This document shows, in pieces, positions 45,791 to 57,400 of a stretch of DNA of 64,000 nucleotides (position 1 is its first letter; the number at the start of each line of letters is the position of its first letter). The translations under genes were made by a program, and so were the position numbers. This DNA is from Charina bottae (Eukaryota; Chordata; Lepidosauria; Squamata; Charinaidae), in NCBI GenBank assembly GCA_023362775.1, contig JALMGJ010000002.1, positions 70,285,414-70,349,413 on the forward strand, given 5' to 3'. The notes beneath the pieces are model-generated. The model made no database searches, was not told where the DNA came from, and saw nothing but the letters and a program-made list of their open reading frames with translations.

Positions 45791-46442
45791 AGAAACAGTA
45801 AAACCAAAACCAGAAAAACCTGGTGCCACAACCACAATTCCCTGATGCAACCCACAACATCCTCATTCTGCTCTGACTTCACCCTATCCCAGGGCTTGGG
45901 GGACAGAACATGGTGAAACAGACTGGCTCCAGGTCGACAAAGGAGTGAGATACGGTTGCATACTCTCCCCTACCTACTTGCATCAGATGTCATGATGCAA
46001 ATTATATGATCATGTCATTTATATGATTACAACATTATTCATGCATTGTCATTTTGATGTCATTGAAACTTGTAAGACACCTATGTCTAGAGCCTTTATT
46101 CTTTTGACATACACATAATTTAGACCATTGTAGGGCAGAACTGAGAGAGATGAAACCAATGAACTGTAATAAGCCCAGTCAAATAAATCATGATCCAATG
46201 CATGCTCCCTCTTTACATCTCTTTTCACACACCTGGCTTCATGGTAGACATTTCCTGGTTTCTAATCAATACAGCCAGGCATAAGTAGACGTTCTGCATT
46301 TTACATTAATCTCACCAATCAGGCTGTACATGCATTTATTTTATTCCTGATTTCATCATATTAAGACCAACCTTAAACTCTATCAATTGTCATAATAATA
46401 GATTAGTCATGATACTAGGTTCCCATATTCCCTTTCACAGGT

Positions 46443-46700
46443 CAAAAAAGTAAAGTCTTCCTCAAGTCAAGCTCAACCCCTGATGATTTCACAGACATGT
46501 CCATGAAGGTTTATTGAGGAGAATACAGCAGTGGTTTGCCTTTGCTTTCTTCGGGATATTTTTTTCAACTTCCCAATTTAGGACGCAGCCCCAGAATTTC
46601 CTGGTGGTTCCCCATCCAACAACTAAACAAGTCCAACTCTGCTTAGCTTTTCAAGGTCAGACAAGGTCAACTAGGATTTGTCTTCTTCCTGGAGATCATG
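46443..46700 (-). mobile_element. 5S rRNA-derived SINE relic
   Basis: On the minus strand AAAGCTAAGCAGAGTTGGAC and GTTGGATGGGGAACCACCAGG correspond to the GGAAGCTAAGCAGGGTCGGG and CTTGGATGGGAGACCGCCTGG parts of 5S rRNA, which hold its internal polymerase III promoter. The adjoining body (GTGGTTTGCCTTTGC on the plus strand) matches the SINE body at 32505-32670. It is degenerate. 5S-derived SINEs are known in vertebrates, including lizards. Confidence 0.65.
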
Positions 46701-47814
46701 TAAATTACTGGAAGAAGCAGCAACCTGATAAGGCTGCTGTAGCCTTTTAAATAAGGACTACCCATGAATGGAATAATTGCCATGTTAATTGTTTGTCCTT
46801 TATACTCTTTGCTCACTTAATGGTTTTTAAAGAATACTTACCCACACAGCTGCCAACTTTGCCACTGAACTGAATTACAGAAAAAGAAAGCAGAACTGAT
46901 CTGATTCTAACTTGGAGGTGCTCATAAACCACAATTCCACTGATCTAGTCTTGTTCAGGTGGCTTCAGATATAGGTGGAATTGTTTGGGCTAACGTAGCA
47001 CTATAAATGCAAGACTGCTGCTGCTGCCAGTTTAAGCAGAAGAGCTCTGCCTTCTATCACCTGTTATTACTACTGTTGCATCACCCTCATCATTCCATTA
47101 TCGTCACGGACTTACACTTCACTATACTTTGTATCAAAATAAAAATAGACAGATTCCTCCAAGAACGGCTTACTCTTAAGAAATGATTCCAGGAAGAAAG
47201 AACAGCACAAGAAAGGGGAAAATAAATAGATTCAAAATAAGCATGTTCAAAAATAACTGGGTTGGTTGAACTGCAAAGGGCCATTAAAGGATTGTTCTAG
47301 TCAGCATGAGCAAGAAGGTGGCTAGTTTTTTTCCCTGTCCTGATGAAAGCAACCTGGTGCCTAAGCTTGCTTTCATTTAAAATCCCACAGAGAAGAGGAT
47401 ACAGTGCTGGAGAGCAGCAACGGCATTGCTAAGAATTTACCTGTCTGTTAAAAGAGCCAAATTCTTTTGCTAAACTTCTATGCACATGTTTGAAGCAGCA
47501 CCACTTGAGGAATTATTCTTGGGCTTTTCTCATAAGCTCAAGGATTTATTATACAGCTCTTAGCATCTGCAGAGCACAGCCCAAGGGAAGTGGCACCCTG
47601 TAATTCCACACCTGTGTGATTTCCAGTTCTCCCCCAGGTTATGCCTCAATAGGGAATACTCCATCTCCTCAGCTGTAAGAGGAATGTGCTTGTAAATTGC
47701 AGATGCACATATTCAGGCCATGGAATCTGCCCATACAGATTCCCTTCTGCATTTTCAGAAAGTTAATATATTTCCCATTTCCTCTTCTCAGCTGCTGTGC
47801 CTCGTTTCTGCCCA
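46701..47814. other. Unassigned intronic sequence
   Basis: Nothing recognised. Confidence 0.4.
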
Positions 47815-48260
47815 AATATTTTTTCTTTATTATACAAATTATTTATATACCACCCCATATCAAAAGACTCAAGGCAGTTGACAATTTTACAAATTAGATT
47901 AAAAACAAGTACAAGGAAAACAATCAACATAATCCAGAATCACACACAGAGAATCCAGAAAGTACCAAGGCAGCCCAGGGCCATCATCTGCATCAGGCAT
48001 CCATCGGAATAAAATGTTTTTAACCACTTTATGAAACACAACAAGGTGGGAGCTTCCACACCTTGGGAGGAAAGGAATTCCATAGTATGGGGGCTACTAC
48101 CCAGAAGGTGTGCCTCCAAGTTCCCCCTCTTTTCACTTTACTGGGTGGGGTGAAAAATTAAAATAGCTCCCATACTGAACTCCAGAAAAAATCCATTTGG
48201 ACAGGGAATGGAACAGATTCTGTTGACCGAATAACGAAGAGGCTTTAAGAAAAGATAAGG
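47815..48260 (-). mobile_element. LINE 3'-region relic (CR1/L2-like)
   Basis: TTTATATACCACCCCATATC, CTCAAGGCAGTTGACAATTT, and later GGAATTCCATAGTATGGGGG with CTACCCAGAAGG resemble the minus-strand 3' regions of squamate LINEs, with the same sequence order as 30130-30720. The family is uncertain. Confidence 0.45.
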
Positions 48261-49284
48261 AAAACCGTACGCAGACAAGATTCAGAGAACATGCTTAGGC
48301 GTAGCACACTACGTGCTATGTAGATTATGACAAGGGAAATGCATGTGTTGATAAACTCTGGATTTAAAGTTCGGGAGAAAAGATGGGTTACCAGATCCGC
48401 ATTAGCCCTAAGTATCAAACAGTGAAGGAAAACTACAGGCAGCTTTAGCTTTAAGACAGATACTCAATTCATCTGGAGAGTTTACTAGAATGAATTAATT
48501 TTAGGATGAGAAGCTTTATCTATTTAACCAGCATTTCCAAGTTACTAATATATATACTACAAACAAAATCCCTATACTGTATAAGCTATGCTGGTGGGGA
48601 GGGGGCCTCCTTCCAAAGCAAGTATAATAGGGGGAAGGGGGAGCTGAATGTTAAAAGTTACTTATAAAAAAATAATAAAATACATAATACTTAAAAAGTA
48701 GCATTTCACTAAAACTCTCACAAGTCAATTCAGCATTTTGACCCAGAGTGGAATATGGGAGACTAACCTGTAATTGTCCAATACTGTGTAGTGAAGAGCA
48801 GACTGTTTTTAATAACAGTCTTACAAACCCTTATTTGGGGGGAGGGGGTGTCACCTCTTTTCAGATTTTCTTAATTTTTCCATCCCTTTGCCACTAAACA
48901 TTATCAGAGCTTAATATGTGTCATACTGATATTTAAGGCAGACTGAGGGAACAAGGTGCCAATTACATTTTTCACACTGGCACATCACAAGTTGGTTTTT
49001 TTACAAAATGAAATAAATGAAACAAACACCAAACTTTGGTGGTGTTTGCTCACTCTAACTCCCTTTTTCTATCAGGAGGACCCACATGGACTTCTGATAA
49101 CATTTAGTGGCAAAGAAATCCAAAAATTCAGATAATCCAAAAGAGGAAGAATACTTTGTCACAGTTCTATATTTCAAAGAACTATTTCATTTTTTTTCCA
49201 GTCTGATCTCTCCTTGTACCCAGGATGATCAAGAGTTGAGCAAGAAGTAGATGAGCTCATGTGTCCATTATCTCAGTTGACATC
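48261..49284. other. Unassigned intronic sequence
   Basis: Nothing recognised. Confidence 0.4.
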
Positions 49285-49555
49285 CTCAAGCTGAACAAAC
49301 TGAAATGCAGTACAATAAGGTTAACCCGAAGAGAGGACTCACTGGAAAAGACCCTGATGCTGGGAAAGACTGAAGGCAAAAGGAGAAGGGGATGGCAGAG
49401 GAAGAGATGGTTAGATAGCATCACCGATGTAACGAACGTGAATTTGAGTAAACTCCAGGAGACAGTGGAGGACAGGAAGCCTGGCGTGCTATGGTCCATG
49501 AGGTCACGAAGAGTCGGACACGACTTAATGACTGAACAACAACAACAACAAACCT
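49285..49555 (+). mobile_element. RTE-BovB LINE, 3'-terminal fragment
   Basis: Plus-strand copy of the same BovB end as 2965-3315: TRREDSLEKTLMLGKTEGK, RRRGWQRKRWLD, VNLSKLQETVEDRK, then AGAGTCGGACACGACTTAATG and a CAACAACAACAACAA tail. The coding end is frameshifted after EDRK. It is 5' truncated; the exact start and the target duplication are unclear. Confidence 0.93.
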
Positions 49556-50523
49556 TCTGCAGAAATTCTTCCCATCCAACTTCTCTTTCTTAGCTTTGTC
49601 CTTCTCCACATACCATTCAACTACTGTCTTTACCTTCACTTTGGACAATATCATCAATGAAAGCACCCCCATAATATGATCCACTAATGGTCAAACCACT
49701 CATCCCCCTTAGTCCACAGCAAAGTACAGCCACTTAACACACAGAGTGAACACTCCCTTCACTTTGGAAGCAGGTCTAGACACCTGGAATTAAGAGAGGA
49801 TGACAGTGAGAAGTGGAGAAATCTCCACAAGGAAAGAAAGAGGGGAGGGTCAGGAATAGGGACATTTCTTGAACCATGCAATCTGCTCCTATCTCCACCT
49901 CTGCAGGAAGAGAGCAGTTGCCATGACAACATCTGGTCCAGCAATCTCTGACCATGAATTTCAGGGTCCAGGGAATGCAGAGAAAACAGAAAGAGATGGA
50001 GGAAGAGAAAAAACGTATACCCTACAACAAACAATTTATGAATTCAAAATGCAGGTCTTAATAAAATGACCATGTCCATAGATTACATGCCAAACCCACT
50101 GTTCTGCTATCCCCATCAGAATAGAGTTATATGTTAATGGAAAAGCTACTGTTTTCTACAGACTTCAGCTGTGAATGTCACTGTTGCTCTCTGAGAACTG
50201 TCAGGCCAACCTGAGGGAACATTGTTAAAACAAGGGGCCAAGATACAACCAGGGTTATACAAGTTTCCAGGAAACAGAAAACTGACCCTCCCCTTTTTTT
50301 GTATACTTTGGAAAAAAGTATGTATGTGGTTGTTTAAAAGAAGCAGCTTTAGCTAGACAGCAGGACAGATCTTAATGGTTATTAGAGCTAATACCACCTA
50401 TAAAATATGTATGTGCACATAACTTTGCAAAACATGGATCTTTAGTATGATGACTTCATTTGCTTTCAATATTTAATAAAGTTAAATATGGATGGCAAGT
50501 CACTACCTGCACCCAATTCTTAG
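49556..50523. other. Unassigned intronic sequence
   Basis: Nothing recognised. Confidence 0.4.
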
Positions 50524-50536
50524 TCCTAACTCACTA

Positions 50537-50872
50537 AAAAAAAGGTAAAGGTTCCCCCCTCACAGTTGTGCAGTCATGTCCGACTCTAGGGGCCGGTGCT
50601 CATCTCCGTTTGTTAGCCGAATAGCCAGCGTTGTCCGAAGACGCTTCCGCGGTCATGTGGCTGGCATGACGCGTGCGGAATGCTGTTACCATCCCACCGA
50701 AGTGGTCCCTATTCATCTATTTACATTTGCATGCTTTCGAATTGCTAGGTTGGCAAGAGCTAGAGCTAATGCGGGAGCTCACTCCGCACGCAGGGCTAGG
50801 GATTCGAACCTCCGAACTTGCGATCTTCCGATCGACAAGACTGGCGTCTTAACCACTGAGCCACCACGCCCC
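50537..50872 (-). mobile_element. Sauria-type SINE, complete copy, minus strand
   Basis: Full-length reverse copy, from GGTAAAGGTTCCCCCCTC at the tail to CTTAACCACTGAGCCACC at the head. The B box is intact (GGATTCGAACC on the plus strand). A perfect 13-bp duplication, TCCTAACTCACTA, flanks it at 50524-50536 and 50873-50885. Confidence 0.94.
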
Positions 50873-50885
50873 TCCTAACTCACTA

Positions 50886-51756
50886 CTGTTGCTCTTTTCC
50901 CTTTATTGTCACATTGAATAAGTCTATGCAGGATAGAGTCTGCATCATCTTTGTTTCAGGAGGTGGTAGCCACTGAAGGTGCTTAACCAGAGGCTGGAAG
51001 GCCTCACATTCTATAATTTGGCGATTCACATTTCTGGAATGTTCTTACCAGTTGCTTAAACAAAAGATAGCCTCTAAAAGCCATGCTTGGCATGCAGGGG
51101 GTCCTCCAGATGCAACTGGCTGCAATCCTATGCATACTTTCTTGGGAGTTATGCCCCAGTGAACTTGGTGGGAATTGTTCATGCATTGTACTAAACTATG
51201 ATTTGGTTAATTACAGCTATCTGGGTTTACCCATCATGTTGAGCTATAAAGCTCATGAATAACAATGCCTGGATTCACACAACTTGGTAAGTGAAAATTC
51301 AGATCATTAGGGCTTAGTGTAATGTGTAAGCCAAATAAACACAATCAAGATTCTCTCACTTGGTATGAAATCTATGCATGGATTCAGAACCTCTGTGAAA
51401 ACAAATATATAAATTCAGGCCTGCTGAATTTCCTAAGGCTGCTCCAACCCAGAGCTTTTGCACCAACTCTCATTGTAAAGCCCTCCTTTAGGCAGAATGA
51501 GAGAAGGGACAGAAGCAGCATTCCATTTCTGTAAGAAATTTTCCAGATAGTTTAAGCCTGACGCTTGTTACTAAAGCTTACATGAGTGTCTGGGTAAACC
51601 TTTGCTTGAAGCCAGAGAGAACATAGGCGATCCAAACGATCACATGGACACTTTATTTTCTCATCTTTTAGGGCATAAGGCAGCAAAGAGCAACCTCAGA
51701 ACAACATGCCTGGCTGTAGCAACAGCTGATAGGAAAATTCAATTCAATTGTCAAAG
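50886..51756. other. Unassigned intronic sequence
   Basis: Nothing recognised before the Penelope target duplication. Confidence 0.4.
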
Positions 51757-51776
51757 CTACCTTAAAAGTATAAGAA

Positions 51777-52726
51777 CTCCCACCATCCACTGCAGCACAA
51801 ACTAGGAGTCATCAGGACATTGTCACACAGAGCAGAAACCATCCCCACCTCCATGGATTCCAAAAAGAATGAAAATCAGCACCTGAGAACACCTCTGAAG
51901 GCCTGTGGATATCCAAATTGGGCCTTCACTAAATCTAAATCTACCAGACCTAAAACAGCGACAGATAGGGCTGAGACTCAGAGTAAACGGAAGAACCTGG
52001 TCATTCCTTACATGGCTGGCGTGTCTGAAAAGATAAAAAGGATATTTGGCAAACACCACATACCTGTATATTTCAAACCCACCAACACACTGAGACAGAG
52101 GCTTGTACACCCCAAAGATCAAACTCCAAAACACAAGGAAAGCAATGTAGTGTATGCAATCCAGTGCAGTGCGGAGTGCTCTGAACTCTACATTGGAGAA
52201 ACCAAACAACCTTTGTACAGGAGGATGGCCCAACACAGGAGGAGCAACACCACAGGACCAGAGTCAGCAGTTTATCTTCATCTAAAGGAAAAAGGACACT
52301 CATTTGAGGACATTAATGTTCACATTTTAGACAGAGAAGATAGGTGGTTTGAGAGAGGGGTCAAGGAATCCATTTATGCCAACTTGGAAAATCCTTCCTT
52401 GAATAGAGGTGGGGGCTTCAGGCACAATCTTTCACCTATTTTCCTTCCTGCTTTGTCTTCTGTGCCTAGGAAGATTAAGACCATTTCGCAAGCTCAACAG
52501 CAGCATGGTAATCTTAACGATTCTCCTTTAGATGATAAAGGGACTTAGAAATAACATATCAAAATAACCATGACCTAGCCCCAGGTGCAAGGTCACACAG
52601 CCACCTAGAAACATATTTAAGGATTCCCTTACTAACTTTGCTCAGACTGAAGAAGCTCCTTAGATAAGGAGCGAAATGTTTCCACTGAGAAAACAGAAAT
52701 CCAGTTGACATGATTCAAGCTACAGA
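51777..52726 (+). mobile_element. Penelope-like element, 5'-truncated, with 20-bp target duplication
   Basis: This 950-bp insertion is bounded by a perfect 20-bp direct repeat, CTACCTTAAAAGTATAAGAA, at 51757-51776 and 52727-52746. It carries the C-terminal end of a Penelope polyprotein and a 3' region ending CCAGTTGACATGATTCAAGC TACAGA. The same 3' end occurs alone at 16534-16609. The perfect duplication and open frame suggest a young insertion. Confidence 0.93.
51778..52548 (+). CDS. Penelope-like polyprotein C-terminus with GIY-YIG endonuclease
   Basis: Penelope-like elements encode a telomerase-related reverse transcriptase fused to a GIY-YIG endonuclease that nicks the target. Only the linker and nuclease remain: 256 codons open from the truncation point to a TAG stop. 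Numbering from 51778: HHPLQHKLGVIRTLSHRAE opens the frame, and LKACGYPNWAF is the typical end of the linker. The nuclease core has VVYAI with Y126, a cysteine pair C130 and C134, then YIGET with Y138, then LYRRMAQHRR with the conserved arginine and a histidine. KEKGHSF supplies a second histidine, and the RWFERGVKESIYANL helix carries the catalytic glutamate. The two cysteines and two histidines match the CCHH signature of Penelope nucleases. There is no stop or frameshift. The reverse transcriptase is absent, so it cannot move by itself. Confidence 0.92.
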   Translation, partial: SHHPLQHKLGVIRTLSHRAETIPTSMDSKKNENQHLRTPLKACGYPNWAFTKSKSTRPKTATDRAETQSKRKNLVIPYMAGVSEKIKRIFGKHHIPVYFKPTNTLRQRLVHPKDQTPKHKESNVVYAIQCSAECSELYIGETKQPLYRRMAQHRRSNTTGPESAVYLHLKEKGHSFEDINVHILDREDRWFERGVKESIYANLENPSLNRGGGFRHNLSPIFLPALSSVPRKIKTISQAQQQHGNLNDSPLDDKGT

Positions 52727-52746
52727 CTACCTTAAAAGTATAAGAA

Positions 52747-54713
52747 GCATGAGCCTCATTATAAATTCGTCAAAACTTTTTAGTGAAGCATTGATTCTTT
52801 TTTTTTAAAAAGACCCACAACCAAGACTGCCCCTCACCGCTGAAGAGGAACAGCAAAAACCTTACCACGACATGTGCAAACAGCACAAAATCCAAATGAA
52901 TATGGCTACTTATGTACTGTTGAATCTTATGACTTGTAAATCCTTCTCAGTTTAGTAGCAAAATCCTGATTACTTGCACATTTGCAGGTTAGCAATTCAG
53001 GAAATGGATTGCAAATGAACAAAACTTTGGGCTAATACAGCTTTGGGGCAAGAATGAACACTTTGTGCACAGAAATGAATTGTTTTCACATCTCTGAGAG
53101 TTGCCCTTTTAACCATCCTGTTATTTGCAGTCTTTTAGGACCAAAGGTTTGTCTGCTTTTCCCCTGGGCTTTCTGCAGCGCCTCACGCAGAACAATTCCT
53201 CTCAAGCTGCATGGTTAAAGGGCCTCAAAAGGCAGCCCTAGAATTGCCAGTCATTCATAGGCCAGTGCCTCTGCCAGCAATAACAGCGAACTCAAGACCT
53301 TCTGCACTTTGGTGAAAAGCGTGGTGGGGAAAGCAGCTAAAGAGCAGGAAAGCCGAGGGAATTTACTCCGGCCAAGCCAACCAATTCACAGCTGCAATTC
53401 TGTTTGCTTGCTCAGCTGTTCTTGAATCCCATAGCTCATTTAACAGAGGTTTGTGATGAGGAAGCAGAAAATAATTAAACCAAGGAAATAATTCACCAAG
53501 TTGACATACGGGGACCGATTTCACATAGGGAATGCCACCTTTCTCAGTCAGAAAGGAGAATGGAATGCCAGGCCCAGCTATTTATTTGCATCTTGGCTAA
53601 TTTTAAAACGTGCCAATTTAAATTGGCCACATTTAGAAAAGGAACACTGAGAAATATTTTAAAACTAGAGCAGCTGGCAATACATGCCTAGTTTTATAAA
53701 AGCATACCTCATGTTACATAAATATTTTGTTGTTGTTTTTTTAAATAGTAGAATGCAGAATTGTATCTTAATGAGAAATACGAAGCTTAGAAAGAGTTCT
53801 GTCTCAGGATGAATATAAAACTGCGTTAATCTCAAGGAGTATTATTCAGCCCATATGCTGAACATGAGGGCTAAGCATTCAGTCATATTCCCCAGGTGTT
53901 TATAAAGATGATACATTAGGAGTGGGGTGCCCCCATGATCATGCCATACCTCTTTAACCACATGGCCACTGCCTTGAAAAGTCAGCATCTCGGGTTTGCA
54001 CTCCTCCAACTCTTTGAACTGCACAGCCTCCTCGGAGCACAGGGGTTAAAGACTTCCAAAAGAATATTTACATTTACTCCATGATGCCACTTTCCCTCCA
54101 CCTTGCTTTCCACCCTCCCAATCTGCAGCTTCCCCAACCTCATCTGCTACTGAATATGCAAGAGGCATAAATGTTTACGATGTTTACTCTTCTCTGCTTT
54201 GTCTCAACAAACTCTCTAGGAAGTGACAAATACAGCTGCACTCCCGGGCTGCGGAACAGTGCCTGCCACCCGCCTGCCATGCTACACCGACACCACCTCA
54301 CTAAATAATTAGGCTAGCAATTAGCTTGTTAGCGGCAAAATGATTCGTTAGGGATGCACAGGCAGGTGCCACACCAATACGGGCCAGATCAAAACCACCC
54401 ATTTAGGAAGAAGAAAACGGATCAGATATTTTCCCTAAGGACAAAAGGACATTGGCTACAATGTGAAACTCTCCTACATGTCTGTCACAGTCAACCACAT
54501 CATATAAGGAACATCATTTTTTCCTCACAACTTTCCATCTTCCCAGCAGAAACCCATTTATATACACACTGCTATGTGAAGCAGGCATCTAGCCCTCAGC
54601 TTAACCAGTATCTTAACTCTCCTACCAACAACCACAAACAACTGGTGTGGCTTTCAGTGGACCCAATCTTACAACTTACTGGTATTTTACTACTGTACCT
54701 ACTAGGGACAGCC
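52747..54713. other. Repeat-poor intronic sequence
   Basis: No exon or repeat recognised. 53140-53720 is notably free of repeats and has dense TAATTA-, CAGCTG- and ATTTGCAT-like motifs. Confidence 0.35.
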
Positions 54714-54736
54714 CCTGCGCGCACGTTCTCTCTCTC

Positions 54737-54788
<52 letters not shown>

Positions 54789-54793
54789 CGCGC
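54714..54793. repeat. Compound (TC)n(TA)n(TG)n(CG)n microsatellite
   Basis: TC repeats (54727-54737) run into TA (54737-54753), TG (54753-54780) and CG (54781-54793). From 54738 onward it is one unbroken alternating pyrimidine-purine run of over 50 bases, a sequence class known to adopt Z-DNA. Confidence 0.95.
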
Positions 54794-56952
54794 CAAATCT
54801 GCCTTTAATAGTGGAATTTATCTCCCAAACTATGTTTGGCTGATAGAACACCATTAGACCCTTTGCATCCACTTTGGCCATAACACAGATGTCTTTAAGT
54901 CACAGACTGGAATGAAAGATGACAAAACATATAAAAATATTAAGCTTTTCTACTGGGTTACAGTAGGGTCTGCTTTCACTGAAAAAGGATCTTCCCATTA
55001 ACTGTTTCTGACATCCTTTAATTGAAAGTATAATGGGCTGAATCTGGATCATCTCCTTCTGAGTTACACTTTGGTTAGAGGGAATGAGTATGAAGAATTA
55101 CACAAATCTGTCTAAGCTGCTACCCACACGTACATACCCAGTATGAACAACGTAACTTAATGCAGCACCTACATAGCACTCTAACGTATTCACTGATCTT
55201 TTGTAGGAATGGTATTTCAGAAATAAACAAGCATATACTGTTTGGAGAGCTAAATGTGGTATGGCAATAAAACTGTGTAGATATCCTATCTAGCAGGATT
55301 TTGAAGGTAAAAAAAAATAAGCATGACTACAATGGCTAAGTCAATGATTCACTGGTTTTTAAAGGGGACTTCTCCCAGCTGGGCAATACATTTATTAGGG
55401 GAAAAAATATTATGATTTTTAATCCTATTTTTACACACACTGCAGATAGTAAAAATTCTCCATCTTCTGTCTCAAATGGAAGAAAATCTCTTCTTATGAT
55501 AGGTACTGTGAAACACAGGTATATCACTTAAAAAAAAACAAAGAATGATGTTTTCAAGACAGTTAAAGGTTTTTACATGACTAATTAGTCAACTTTTCTA
55601 TTAAATCACACACAATTAATTAACTAAGATTTATTTAATTGGGTGGGAGCCCCACTTTAATTTACCACACATTTAATTAAGCTGGTGAATCAAATCTTCA
55701 AATCTTGGTGTTTGGCTTTCTCTAACAATGCTGTGAAACTATTGTTCACTTTAAAAGGTTGCATTATGTCTCTTTCTCTGTCAAATGGAAGGAAGAAATT
55801 GCTGAAATTAAAGGTTCTAGACCAATTACTCTTAAAATGTGAGGGGGTTGGAAGCAACAGCCAGAGAATAAGAGTTGAGTACTACTGAGCACATACACAA
55901 AAGAAAGCATGTAACATAAAATCCTGCTAGTAAAATGCTGAAGCTCCAAGACTTCCTTAAAAGACACAGTGCACATAGAAAGCAAGAAGGCATTTTGCAA
56001 GAGTACACCATGGATGTCTCCCTGATTCATTACTCCACTTCAAGCCCACTGATGAGGGCAATGAAGGAATGGATAGGAAAGACAATATTCATTCATTAAG
56101 GTTTATTAAGTGGCTAGTAATTCTGTTATCCCTTAGGGCTATTCATTTCTGGGCTTTGTGACATCATCAACAGAAAAATGAACTCTGTGATCACCTTTGT
56201 TTCCTGTAATTGTAAATGTCATCCTGAAATTTGACCGAAAGGGCTTATGGCAAAAAAGAACCCAAACCACAACTTGTTTCCAAAGTGATTCCACCACATT
56301 TCTATACATTAGAGCTAAGCAGCACTTCAAATTCCAAGGCAAAAAGGTGCTTCAGAGCACACTGGGGCAGTCATGTCTGCAACTGCTTAAAACCAGCTGC
56401 AGTGCAGTCCCAGGAAAAGATGTATTTGGTTTAAGGAGTTGCAGAAAGACGTGACTGCATACACCACCACAATTCAAAGTACCTTTTCATCTTAGAATTC
56501 AGCGTGTTGTGCACACAAACATACACACACACTCAGAAATAAGTCCCAGTAAATTTGATGATACTTTCTTCCAACTGGGTATATGACTGTAGCCTTAGTC
56601 CTCAACTCCAGCACTACTCAAAAATTGCTCTTCTTACATATTAGATCTATAACATATTAGAAGTAAACCGTCTCAAATTGAAGGGATTAAGAATAGCATT
56701 ACTTTTATCTCATGGCACAAGCTTCAGTGCAAATTGTACAGTACAAGGGCCAGAAGGAAGAAAAGCTGAGTAACTGTGGCCATGACCTAGACATTTCCCC
56801 ACTGCTCCATTTGCAAGAAGCCCCTCAAACCGATCCTATTTCCACTTTTCCATTTTTGTCACCACTATAACTAAGATGCATGCATGCAATCAAGTCTGCT
56901 TAGTAGTATGAGCAAACAGTGTTCCAGTAACACATACTGAAGATACAACTTA
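54794..56952. other. Unassigned intronic sequence
   Basis: Nothing recognised. Confidence 0.4.
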
Positions 56953-57051
56953 TTTCTTTTTTTAATATAATTTTATTGAAGAAATTTTAACAAGATAAAA
57001 ACAATACAAATATTAGAAAAGAAACAAAGAAAATAAGAATGAATAGTGAAT

Positions 57052-57052
<1 letters not shown>

Positions 57053-57095
<43 letters not shown>

Positions 57096-57096
57096 G
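57053..57096. repeat. (GAAA)n microsatellite
   Basis: About eleven GAAA units within the polypyrimidine part (opposite strand) of the L1-type 3' end. Confidence 0.95.
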
Positions 57097-57175
57097 AAAA
57101 GAAGAAAGAAAAAAAAGAAAATATTATTAAAAAGCGGCTTCCAATCTTTTTGACAGCGGCTATAAATGCATTTAT

Positions 57176-57277
57176 TTGAGTAAACTCCGGGAGACAGTGG
57201 AAAACAGGAAGGCCTGGTGTGCTATGGTCCATGAGGTCACGAAGAGTCGGACATGACTAAACGATTGAACAACAACA
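57176..57277 (+). mobile_element. RTE-BovB LINE, 102-bp 3' end with 14-bp duplication
   Basis: The sequence runs from TGAGTAAACTCCGGGAGACA through AGAGTCGGACATGACT to AACAACAAC. A perfect 14-bp duplication, ATAAATGCATTTAT, which is itself palindromic, flanks it at 57162-57175 and 57278-57291. Confidence 0.94.
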
Positions 57278-57400
57278 ATAAATGCATTTATATTTTACCC
57301 TCTCATAATTTCCTTCTTTCCATAAGCTACCCTTTCTAATCTTCAAACCCATAAATCACAACTTCATTTTCCTCTTTTTTTTAGCAAAAACTGATAAGAT

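Larger units (their letters stand above)
56953..57400 (-). mobile_element. L1-type LINE 3' end, minus strand, with nested BovB
   Basis: Read on the minus strand: GATTGGAAGCCGC, a T/C-rich tract including the TTTC microsatellite, AATAAA (plus-strand TTTATT at 56972-56977), TTATATT and poly(A). This is the same arrangement as 34248-34425. The BovB fragment at 57176-57277 was inserted into it later. The right-hand limit is a guess. Confidence 0.6.
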
